Origin: Streptomyces sp. NBC_00490
Lineage (GTDB): Bacteria; Actinomycetota; Actinomycetes; Streptomycetales; Streptomycetaceae
DNA length: 64,000 nt
Direction: 5' to 3'
NCBI RefSeq assembly: GCF_036013645.1
Contig: NZ_CP107869.1
Coordinates: forward strand, 2,108,001-2,172,000
Positions 50,903 to 58,138 of this stretch are shown here, piece after piece; position 1 is the first letter of the stretch, and the number at the start of each line of letters is the position of its first letter. Position numbers and translations under genes: made by a program. The notes under the pieces are model-generated. The model was not told the DNA's origin. It searched no databases and saw only the letters and a program-made list of their open reading frames with translations.

Positions 50903-52794
50903 CCCGACCCCTGCGCCTGGCCACCGCGGACCACGACGGCCGGATGGACCTGCTCGGCGCCTCGGGCGACCGCCCGCTGCGGGAGGTGCTGGCCTCGTGC
51001 GAGGTGTGGCTCCTGGACCCGCTGGACGCGGAGCTGCTGGAGCGGCCCTGGTCGGAGTTCGGTCCGGACGTCCGGCTGCGCACCGAACTCGCCCCGGGGA
51101 CACCGCTGTTCGCGCCGCCGGGCGTACGGTCACTCGTCAAGGACGAGCCGCCACCGCCGGACACGGGGGTCGAGTCCCCCACCGAACCCGGTCCCGCCAC
51201 CGGTGCCGAGTCCCCCACCGGTCCCGAACCGGCCGCCCACCCGGAGAAGATCACCGACGCCGAGGCCGTCCGGCTCGCCTACTACCCGCACATCGAGGCC
51301 GTCGCCTCCCTGCTGCGCAGCGGACTGCCCGTCCTCGTCATCAGCGAGAAGCTCGTCGTGACCCACCTGTGGCAGGAGATGGTCACCCTCGCCGAGTGCC
51401 GCGGCATCCGCCTCGACGACGACTCCCCCGAGGACAGCGCCGGCCGCCCCTCCGACGATCCGGTCGCGGACATGTCCGGCGCGTCGATGAACACCCGCCA
51501 GCGGCGGCTGGCCCGACTCCGCGCCCAGCTCGAGGAGTTGAAGGAGGGCGACGTCATCGTCCTCACCCACCTCGACCTGCTGGCCGGCAGCGCGGACCTC
51601 GGCCGGCACGCCGAGGCCCGCGAACTGGTCGAGCTGCTGTACGCCTTCCCGGACCAGCTGGTCCTGGCCTTCGCCGACCCGACCCTGCCGCTGCCGGACG
51701 TGCTGGCCGAGCGGTTCAGCGCCCGGGTCACCCTCAGCGGTCTGCCGCCGAAGGTCCGGACACCGGAGCACGAGGAGAGTCTGCTGGGAGTCGCCCTGGT
51801 GACGCGGGAGGAGGCCGGGACCTTCGAGGGGTTCCAGCCGCGCGAGTTCTACAAGCACGTGGCCGGCATGAACCCCGTACGGCTGCGGCAGGCCATGCGG
51901 TACGCCCACGAGCAGCACCGCGAGCAGTCGAGCCGGCCCACGCTCCAGGACCTGCGGGAGACCCTGCTGACCTTCAAGGCGCAGCAGTCCTCCCACTTCG
52001 AGGTGCCCAATGTGACGCTGGACGACATCGGCGGCTACGAGGAGGTCAAGGACGAGATCCGGCGGACCCTCGCCATCATCAGCGGGGCCCAGAGTCTGCC
52101 GGACGACATGGAGGAGGTGCGCTCCGAACTCGTCCCGCGCGGCATCATCTTCTACGGCCCGCCCGGCACCGGTAAGACCCTGTTCGCGAAGGCCATCGCC
52201 AACGGCATGAACGCCACCATCCAGGTGGTGTCGGGGCCCGAGGTCACCGACATGTACGTCGGCGAGAGCGAGCGCAAGGTGCGGGAGATCTTCGCGTCGG
52301 CGCGGCGCAGCGCACCCTCCGTCATCGTCTTCGACGAGATCGACGCGATCACCATGGAGCGCAGCAGCCGACCGGACGGCGGCACCCGGGCCGGCAACAG
52401 CGTGGTCGCACAGATCCTCACCGAGATGGACGGCTTCCGGCCCGAGGTGCCGATGCTGGTGATCGGCACCACCAACCGCATCGACATCATCGACAAGGCG
52501 CTGCTGCGGCCGAGCCGGTTCCGCTCGATCGCCATCGCGCTGCCCGACGTCACGGCGCGCCGGGCGATCCTGCGCCACCACGCCGGCCGCTATCACATCT
52601 CCCTGGACGACGAGGTCCTGGAACTGATCGCCGAAGCCACCGCGGGCCGCAACGGCGACGAACTGCGCTCGCTGATGCGGGACGCGTTCGTCGGCCGCCA
52701 CATGCACGGCATCGAACCGGACGCGCGCCGGCTGGGCTGGCTGGTGGGCCGGCTCCAGCAGGGGCGCCTGGAAATGATCTCGGAGCGCCGATGA
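50899..52794 (+). CDS. Cdc48/FtsH-type AAA ATPase with degenerate first module
   Basis: A 631-residue protein. Residues 120-345 resemble an AAA module without a P-loop (GLPVLVISEKLVV at the Walker A place, but GDVIVLTHLDLL where Walker B should be). Residues 365-625 are an intact AAA domain: DDIGGYEEVKDEIRRTL, Walker A GPPGTGKTLFAKAIA (420-434), Walker B VIVFDEIDAI, sensor VIGTTNRIDI and the arginine-rich LLRPSRFRSIAI. It has no membrane helix and no zinc-protease part, so it would unfold substrates rather than degrade them. In the operon it follows the deubiquitinase, as Cdc48 follows ubiquitin in eukaryotes. Confidence 0.88.
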   Translation: MTRPLRLATADHDGRMDLLGASGDRPLREVLASCEVWLLDPLDAELLERPWSEFGPDVRLRTELAPGTPLFAPPGVRSLVKDEPPPPDTGVESPTEPGPATGAESPTGPEPAAHPEKITDAEAVRLAYYPHIEAVASLLRSGLPVLVISEKLVVTHLWQEMVTLAECRGIRLDDDSPEDSAGRPSDDPVADMSGASMNTRQRRLARLRAQLEELKEGDVIVLTHLDLLAGSADLGRHAEARELVELLYAFPDQLVLAFADPTLPLPDVLAERFSARVTLSGLPPKVRTPEHEESLLGVALVTREEAGTFEGFQPREFYKHVAGMNPVRLRQAMRYAHEQHREQSSRPTLQDLRETLLTFKAQQSSHFEVPNVTLDDIGGYEEVKDEIRRTLAIISGAQSLPDDMEEVRSELVPRGIIFYGPPGTGKTLFAKAIANGMNATIQVVSGPEVTDMYVGESERKVREIFASARRSAPSVIVFDEIDAITMERSSRPDGGTRAGNSVVAQILTEMDGFRPEVPMLVIGTTNRIDIIDKALLRPSRFRSIAIALPDVTARRAILRHHAGRYHISLDDEVLELIAEATAGRNGDELRSLMRDAFVGRHMHGIEPDARRLGWLVGRLQQGRLEMISERR

Positions 52795-52825
52795 CCTTCG
52801 CGACCTTCCCGGAGCGCCGATGACC
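52781..52825 (+). repeat. 16-base direct repeat duplicating an ATGA junction
   Basis: CGGAGCGCCGATGACC occurs at 52781-52796 and 52810-52825, 29 bases apart. Each copy holds an ATGA. The first carries the AAA gene's TGA and opens a 10-codon frame (52791-52823) that stops exactly at the second ATGA, where the MoxR gene starts. Confidence 0.85.
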
Positions 52826-53971
52826 ACCGCGACGACCACGTGGAGCGACGAGGACCTCTCGGCCGTGCGGCGGCTCAAGGCGCTCGGCCGCAGTGTGGAG
52901 CAGCACTTCGTGGGGCGGCGGCTCGCTCTGGATCTGCTGGAGGTCGCGGTGATCGCGCATGAGCACGTGCTGCTGCTCGGCCCGCCCGGCACCGGCAAGA
53001 CGGACCTGGTCAGCCGGTTCGCCGCGGGCCTCGGCGGCCGTCCCTTCGTGCGGCTGCTGACCCGGTTCACCGAGCCGGCCGAGCTGTTCGGGCCGGTGGA
53101 CGTGCCCGCCTTCCAGAACGGCGCCCAGTACCGGTTCCGCACCGAGGGGATGCTGCCCACGGCACAGGTCGCCTTCCTCGACGAGATCTTCCAGAGCGGC
53201 AGCCCGATCCTCAACACCCTGCTGACGGTGATGAACGAGCGGGTGTTCCACAACGGCCACGACATCGAGTCCGTGCCGCTCATCACCCTCGTCGGCGCCG
53301 CCAACAGTCTGCCGCAGGACCCGTCGTTGCTGGCCTTCGCCGACCGGTTCCTGCTCAGGCTGACGATCCCGCCGGTCGCCGGGAACCGGCTGGACGAGCT
53401 GCTGGCGAAGGGGTCCGCACGGGGCACCCCGGCCGAGGGTGACGGGCACAGTTGGATCGAGCCCGCCGCGCTGGGCCGTCTGGGCCGCCAGCTGGCGCAC
53501 GCCGATCTGAGCGCGGTCACCCCCGAGTACGCCGAGCTGGTCCGTGAACTCCTGGGCCAGGGCGTGACGTTGTCGGACCGCCGGATCATCCGCGGACAGC
53601 GCCTGGTGGCGGCCGCCGCGCTGCGGGCCGAGCGGGTGCGGGCCGAACCCGCCGACCTGTGGCCGCTGGAGCACTTCTGGTCCGACCCTGCCCACGCGAC
53701 GGTGGTGCGGGACGCGGTGCGGCGCCGTACCGGCGGGCCGGGCGAGGATCCCGACGAGCCGGCCCGCACCATGCAGCGCCTGGTCTCCGAGGCCCGGATC
53801 CTCAGACGCCAGGTCGACGCCGGTTCGCCGCCCGCCGCGGTCGAACGTGTGTTGCGACAACTCAACGCCCTGAGACTGGAGTTGAGGCGTGCGGTTCCCG
53901 GCAACCGAGAGGGCGAAGGGGAGGTCGCGCGTATCATTGACGAGACTCTGAAATTGCTGGACCAGGGCTGA
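52820..53971 (+). CDS. MoxR-family AAA ATPase
   Basis: A 383-residue MoxR ATPase. Walker A GPPGTGKTDLVSRFA is at residues 54-68, Walker B VAFLDEIFQSGSPILNTLLT near 117, sensor 1 LVGAANSLPQDP and the lid domain near 220-330 follow. MoxR proteins usually pair with a vWA-domain partner to activate or remodel a client; the partner here is probably the propeller-vWA protein at 58135. The start is the ATG at 52820. A duplicated junction lies just upstream. An unpaired helical tail (330-383) may contact the neighbour proteins. Confidence 0.92.
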   Translation: MTTATTTWSDEDLSAVRRLKALGRSVEQHFVGRRLALDLLEVAVIAHEHVLLLGPPGTGKTDLVSRFAAGLGGRPFVRLLTRFTEPAELFGPVDVPAFQNGAQYRFRTEGMLPTAQVAFLDEIFQSGSPILNTLLTVMNERVFHNGHDIESVPLITLVGAANSLPQDPSLLAFADRFLLRLTIPPVAGNRLDELLAKGSARGTPAEGDGHSWIEPAALGRLGRQLAHADLSAVTPEYAELVRELLGQGVTLSDRRIIRGQRLVAAAALRAERVRAEPADLWPLEHFWSDPAHATVVRDAVRRRTGGPGEDPDEPARTMQRLVSEARILRRQVDAGSPPAAVERVLRQLNALRLELRRAVPGNREGEGEVARIIDETLKLLDQG

Positions 53972-54033
53972 CGCACACCGAAGGGCGCGCTCCGGGCGCG
54001 CCCCCGCTGCGGAATGAGGGGGACACCAGCTAC

Positions 54034-54840
54034 ATGTGCAATCCGCGCAGGGTCCGTGTCGAGGCCACCCGGGACGTCGTCGAGGCGTGGGAACTCGCCC
54101 TGGAACGCCGCGCCCGCGCGAGCGACTCCGTGGTCAGCGAGCTGGAGGTGCGCCATCCCTTCGGCGGCACCCTGGGACAGGCCACCCGCCTGGTCTTCGA
54201 GCGCACGCTCGCCACGGCCGACGACTGGCACGTGGAACAGGGCGGCCATGTACTGACCCTGCCGGACGGTCAGGTCCGCTACGACCCGGGCACCGGCGAA
54301 CTCGTCGTCACCGCCCGCCTCGAGGACTCGGTGACCGCCGAGGGCCGCGCCTCCGAGACCCTGCGGGGCGCGGTGCGGGAGCAGGCGACCGGCAGCGCCG
54401 AAGGGCGGTACTACGCCGACGGGTTCGCCGGGCGGACCCGTGAGGTGGCCGAGCGCGAGGCGCAGGTGGCGGCCGAGGCCGACGCGGTGCAGCGGGCGCG
54501 CGAGCTGGCCGGCCGGCTGCGGATGCAGGCGGACCGGGAGTCGGCGACGGCCGCCGCCGCCGCGCAGGCACGGCTGCAGGAGGCCGCCGACGCCGACGCG
54601 CGGGCCCGGCTGGCCGAGGAGCGGGAACGGGTGCGCGCCGACCTGGAGACCCGCAACCGGGAGCGGATCACCGCACTCGGCCGGGACGGACTGCGCGCGG
54701 TCAACGGCGTCCTGGCCACCGCCTATCAGAGGGCCCTGCTCGACTTCGCCCGGCAGCACGGCGCGACCGGTGTCCGCCAGCAGGAGTCCGAGGACGGCAT
54801 CGACATCGAGTTCGAGCTCGATCTCGGGATGGAGAACTGA
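54034..54840 (+). CDS. Coiled-coil protein, FtsH/MoxR ternary-system component
   Basis: A 268-residue protein starting MCNPRRVRVEATRDVVEAWE, a pattern I associate with the accessory proteins encoded beside FtsH-like AAA genes in ternary conflict systems. Residues 140-230 form a long Ala/Glu/Arg coiled coil. The C-terminus IDIEFELDLGMEN is a strand-rich end. There is no enzymatic motif. It follows the MoxR gene by 62 bases, the largest gap in the operon, and precedes the DUF2997-like gene by 3. GAGGGGGAC lies upstream. The family label is tentative. Confidence 0.7.
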   Translation: MCNPRRVRVEATRDVVEAWELALERRARASDSVVSELEVRHPFGGTLGQATRLVFERTLATADDWHVEQGGHVLTLPDGQVRYDPGTGELVVTARLEDSVTAEGRASETLRGAVREQATGSAEGRYYADGFAGRTREVAEREAQVAAEADAVQRARELAGRLRMQADRESATAAAAAQARLQEAADADARARLAEERERVRADLETRNRERITALGRDGLRAVNGVLATAYQRALLDFARQHGATGVRQQESEDGIDIEFELDLGMEN

Positions 54841-54843
54841 CCG

Positions 54844-55119
54844 ATGCGGGTGCGTGTGCGGTTCCGCTTCAACACGGAGACCGGAGAGGTCGAGCTGTTC
54901 CAGGTGGACGACATCGGCTCCGGCTCCGGCCCCGAGCACGATGCCGAGCACGACCGGATCAGCGCCGAACTGGGGCAGGTCCTGGCCCGCAGGCCCGATG
55001 TCGAGGAGATCTCGCCGTTCGAGGAACCACCGCGGTGGCGGCACGACCCGCAGCCTGCGGCCGGCCTGCGATCCGAGGACGAGGAGACCGAGGCCTCGGG
55101 TGAACAGGAGAGATCGTGA
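54844..55119 (+). CDS. DUF2997-like small protein
   Basis: A 91-residue protein. The N-terminal strands RVRVRFRFNTETGEVELFQV fit DUF2997-type proteins, which accompany AAA ATPases and coiled-coil partners in ternary systems. The C-terminal half is acidic and disordered (GLRSEDEETEASGEQERS). It lies 3 bases after the coiled-coil gene and overlaps the TPR gene by 4 bases (GTGA at 55116), so all three should be made in fixed ratio. Function unknown. Confidence 0.7.
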   Translation: MRVRVRFRFNTETGEVELFQVDDIGSGSGPEHDAEHDRISAELGQVLARRPDVEEISPFEEPPRWRHDPQPAAGLRSEDEETEASGEQERS

Positions 55120-55877
55120 GCCGGCGCACCCGGCTGCTGCTCAAGGCCGCGCGCTGCTACTCCGAGGCCCAGGCGCACACCGAGGCCGCCCGCTGCTACG
55201 ACCTTCTGGGCTGGCAGTGGTCGGCGGCCGACGCCTATCAGCGGGCGGGCGACCTGGAGCACGCGGCCCGCACCTACCGCCAGGCCGGGCACCCGGAGCA
55301 GGCGGCCCGCTGCTACCGCCTCCTCGGCCGGCCCGAACTCGCCGCCCGCTGCTGGCAGGAGCGGGGCCGCCGCCTGGAGGCCGCCTGGGAGCTGCTCCTC
55401 GCCGGTGAGATCACCCCGGCCCGGCACTTACTTGCCGGCGCCGACGCCATCGGCAAGGGTCCGCAGCAGCTGCGCCTCGAATTGGCCCGCGCCCTCGCCG
55501 ACCGCCTCGACGGCGGCCCCGCGGGCCCGCTGCTCGGCCTCTTCCCCCGCATCGAGGCCCGCCTGCCGTCCCTGGCCGCCCGCTCGGAGCGTCGGCTGAT
55601 GCTGGACTGGGCCGTGGAGGCCGCCGACCGCGTCGAGCGGTTCGACTGGGGCGCACGCCTCTTCCGCGCGGCCTACGACGCCCCGGGCGGCGCCGACGTC
55701 CTGAGCCGCTGGCGGGACTGGGCCACGGACCGCCTGGGTTCCGCGGCCTGGCTCCCGTCGGAACCCGCCGTCGGCACGGACACCGGGCGAGCCGAAGGCC
55801 AGGCCGCGGGCCCTGTCGACGCCACGGCCGGGGAGCCGCACGCGTCGACGGACACCGGCCGGGCGGAGGGCCCCTGA
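55116..55877 (+). CDS. TPR-repeat protein containing a TTA codon
   Basis: A 253-residue protein. The first 110 residues are short helical repeats of about 20 residues, each with an AAR-C-Y or similar core (AARCYSEAQ, AARCYDLLG, AADAYQRAG, AARTYRQAG, AARCYRLLG), that is, TPR-like. A helical middle follows, and the tail repeats TDTGRAEG twice. Codon 105 is TTA (55428-55430), so full translation should depend on the bldA tRNA. It is coupled to both neighbours (GTGA at 55116; a 3-base gap to 55881). It may act as a scaffold for the MoxR-propeller complex. Confidence 0.82.
   Translation: MSRRTRLLLKAARCYSEAQAHTEAARCYDLLGWQWSAADAYQRAGDLEHAARTYRQAGHPEQAARCYRLLGRPELAARCWQERGRRLEAAWELLLAGEITPARHLLAGADAIGKGPQQLRLELARALADRLDGGPAGPLLGLFPRIEARLPSLAARSERRLMLDWAVEAADRVERFDWGARLFRAAYDAPGGADVLSRWRDWATDRLGSAAWLPSEPAVGTDTGRAEGQAAGPVDATAGEPHASTDTGRAEGP
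55428..55430 (+). other. TTA (bldA) codon within the conflict operon
   Basis: In the TPR gene starting at 55116 the codon at 55428-55430 is TTA (context A-R-H-L-L-A). I saw no other in-frame TTA in the island. This could make assembly of the system late-growth or development dependent. Confidence 0.8.
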
Positions 55878-55880
55878 CCG

Positions 55881-57599
55881 ATGGACCGCCCCGAGAGCCC
55901 GCTGCGCCGTCTGCTCAACCGCATCAACTCGGAGAGCGACACCGCGAGCGCCCCGCCGACCCCGTTCGTGGCCCGACCGGCGACCCGGGGTGCTCCCCCG
56001 CCGACGCCGCCCGCCCATCCCCCGGCGTATCCGCCGCGTCAGCCGGGCGCCGGCTCCGATCACGGCATCCGTTTCAGCGTGCGCCCGGCACGCCCCCCGG
56101 ACGAGGACACCCCGGCACCGGTGCCGCCGGTGCCCTACTCACCGCCCCCGGCCGTCGAATGGCGGGTCGCCGGGCGTTTCCCCGCCGCGCACCGGGCCCT
56201 CGGCGCGATCGAGGCGCTGCGGAACGCGGGGGCGGCGGAATGGAGCTGCCACGCGGAGCCCGGCGGCGCGACGGTCTGGCTCCTCAGCGTCATCGGCCCG
56301 GCCGTCGGCGCCGAACTACTGACCCTGCACGGCGCGGAGGCCCTGCCGGTCCTCCCGCACGGCGCGCTCGCGGGGGGCCCGCGACAACTGGCCGATGTCC
56401 TGTCCTGGCCCCGGCTCGACGTGGTGGACCTGGTCTGCCGGCTGCCGCTCGCCCCGCCCGGCACCACGGCCCGCCGCACGCTCCATGTGCTCACCGCCCC
56501 GCAGTTGCTCCCCTCGGTCGTCCGCCAGGCTTTGGCGTTCGGCGTGGAGGTGTCGACGCTCGCCGTACGCGTGCGCGCGCTGGAGGGGACGGACCCGGCG
56601 GAACGGGAGACGACGCTGGTGTCCCTGGAGGGCCCCGACGCGGTCCCGCACGCCCTGACTGTCGCCCTGTCGGCCCTCCCCAGGACCTCGGTGTGCCGCC
56701 CGGTCGTGTCCTGCGAGCGGCTGCTGCTGGACGTACGACTGCACTCTCCCGTGTCCGACGCGCTGCTGTACTCCCCGGTACCCGAAGGGGAGTTGTGGCT
56801 GGTCGGCGACCGGGAGGAATGGCCTCCGCTGCGGCTGGAGCCGCTCGGCCCGCCCGCACCGGTGCCGGCGCGGCTGGTGGGGGTGCCGCCCGAACCCCCG
56901 GCAGCCAACCGGGGGTTGCCGGAAGGCGCGCGGGAACCCTCGGTGGAGGTCCGGGTCGTGGCGGACCCGGACGCCGGGACCGCGGTCGACGCGGTGCTGC
57001 TGCACGACGACGAACTCCCCCTGCTGCGCCGCTACTTGCCAGGCCGCCCGCTCGGCGAGGCCGGGTTCCTGCTGCCGGGCCCCGGCTGCCACCTGCTCCT
57101 CGAACCGGCGGGCCTGGCCCGGGACCTGCCCTTCGGCATACCGTTGCGCCGGCTCGGCCCCGGCAGCCTCTTCCTGGAGTCCGCCCATACCCTGGCGCCC
57201 CCGCTGCCGCCGTCGGCCCGCGCCCGCCTCTTCGCCCTGGACGGCACGTCCGCGGTGGTCTGCTGGCACGGCGGCCGGCACCGCTTCCCCCTGACCCCGA
57301 TGGTCCCCGTCTGGACCCTGTGGACCCCACCGGACCCGGTCGAGGTGTCCAGCGGCCTCTCCAAAGCCGGCCGCGAACTCCTGGACGCGCTGGAATCATT
57401 GGCCGGCACGACCACCTCACCCCACCCCACCGACCCGACCCCCCTCCACGATCCCGGCGAGGCCCTGGAACGCGCCACCCGCCTGCGCGCCCTCGGCGAC
57501 CACGAGGGCGCCGCCGAGGCATACCGCTCCGCGGGTGACCTCCTGGAGGCGGCGCGACGATACGAGGCAGCGGCACTGGACGCGACGGAGGAACCGTGA
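55881..57599 (+). CDS. bpX-like accessory protein of MoxR-vWA-propeller systems
   Basis: A 572-residue protein. A Pro-rich disordered N-terminus (residues 20-85) leads to an alpha/beta core of strand-rich repeats (VEWRVAGRFPAAHRALGAIE, then VWLLSVIGPAVGAELLTLHG). I associate this kind of protein with the bpX domains of MoxR-vWA-beta-propeller ternary systems; the assignment is tentative. The last 45 residues are a TPR-like unit (RATRLRALGDHEGAAEAYRS, then AGDLLEAARRYEAAA) close in pattern to the preceding TPR protein. It overlaps the next gene by 4 bases (57596-57599). Confidence 0.7.
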   Translation: MDRPESPLRRLLNRINSESDTASAPPTPFVARPATRGAPPPTPPAHPPAYPPRQPGAGSDHGIRFSVRPARPPDEDTPAPVPPVPYSPPPAVEWRVAGRFPAAHRALGAIEALRNAGAAEWSCHAEPGGATVWLLSVIGPAVGAELLTLHGAEALPVLPHGALAGGPRQLADVLSWPRLDVVDLVCRLPLAPPGTTARRTLHVLTAPQLLPSVVRQALAFGVEVSTLAVRVRALEGTDPAERETTLVSLEGPDAVPHALTVALSALPRTSVCRPVVSCERLLLDVRLHSPVSDALLYSPVPEGELWLVGDREEWPPLRLEPLGPPAPVPARLVGVPPEPPAANRGLPEGAREPSVEVRVVADPDAGTAVDAVLLHDDELPLLRRYLPGRPLGEAGFLLPGPGCHLLLEPAGLARDLPFGIPLRRLGPGSLFLESAHTLAPPLPPSARARLFALDGTSAVVCWHGGRHRFPLTPMVPVWTLWTPPDPVEVSSGLSKAGRELLDALESLAGTTTSPHPTDPTPLHDPGEALERATRLRALGDHEGAAEAYRSAGDLLEAARRYEAAALDATEEP

Positions 57600-58138
57600 G
57601 GCCAACCGCGCCGACGAGTTCCCCACGCACCGACGTTGACGCGGCAGAACCCGCGGGTCAGGCGCGCGAGGACGCGAGCCCCCTCACCCCGCCGGACCAC
57701 ACCCACACCCATGCCCCCGGAACAAGCGAACCCGCCAACGGTGACGCGGCACAACCCGAGCGCCACGCACACAACGACCCGAACCCGCTCACACCGACAA
57801 GCCACGCCCACACCCCCGGAACAAGCGAACCCGCCAACGGTGACGCGGCACAACCCGAGCGCCACGCACACAACGACCCGAACCCGGCCACACCGACAAG
57901 CCACGCCCACACCGCAGCAACCGGCGATCCTGCCGACAGTGAGGCGGCAGGACCCGGGCTGAAGGAGGCTGCGTCGGCGTACCCCGCACCGACGCCCCGG
58001 GACGTCGGCTCGCCGGGCGCCCTCACCGTCGTACCGGAAGGGCCGCGTCCGGCCGGAGCCGCCGCACCGGACGCGCCGCGCCGCGCCGGGACCGTACGAC
58101 GTCGGCCGCCCCCTCCCCGCCCCCCGGGGCGGTCATGA
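57596..58138 (+). CDS. Low-complexity linker protein with duplicated 33-residue repeat
   Basis: A 180-residue protein, rich in Pro, Ala, Thr and His, without a predicted fold. Two nearly identical 33-residue units (each holding SEPANGDAAQPERHAHNDPN) occupy residues 40-105, from a 99-base tandem repeat. The C-terminus is Arg/Pro-rich (RRRPPPPRPPGRS). It begins at GTG 57596 and ends in an ATGA overlap with the propeller gene. It may be a flexible spacer protein; with both ends overlapped it might also be a former linker of a single long protein. Real translation is supported by frame conservation of the repeat. Confidence 0.65.
   Translation: MRPTAPTSSPRTDVDAAEPAGQAREDASPLTPPDHTHTHAPGTSEPANGDAAQPERHAHNDPNPLTPTSHAHTPGTSEPANGDAAQPERHAHNDPNPATPTSHAHTAATGDPADSEAAGPGLKEAASAYPAPTPRDVGSPGALTVVPEGPRPAGAAAPDAPRRAGTVRRRPPPPRPPGRS
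57714..57911 (+). repeat. 99-base tandem duplication
   Basis: Units at 57714-57812 and 57813-57911 differ by only two adjacent bases (CT to GC, changing Leu to Ala). The unit is a multiple of 3 and keeps the frame. The near identity marks a recent expansion. Confidence 0.9.

Noticed and set aside
51130..55044. A 1304-codon open frame on the minus strand opposite the AAA and MoxR genes
   Set aside because: It is an antisense shadow from GC-rich codon bias: the amino-acid mix is His/Gly/Arg-rich, no domain is seen, and it spans several well-supported plus-strand genes.
57714..57911. Tandem 99-base repeats considered as a CRISPR-like array
   Set aside because: Only two units, directly abutting, no spacers, in frame inside a coding sequence, no cas genes nearby.
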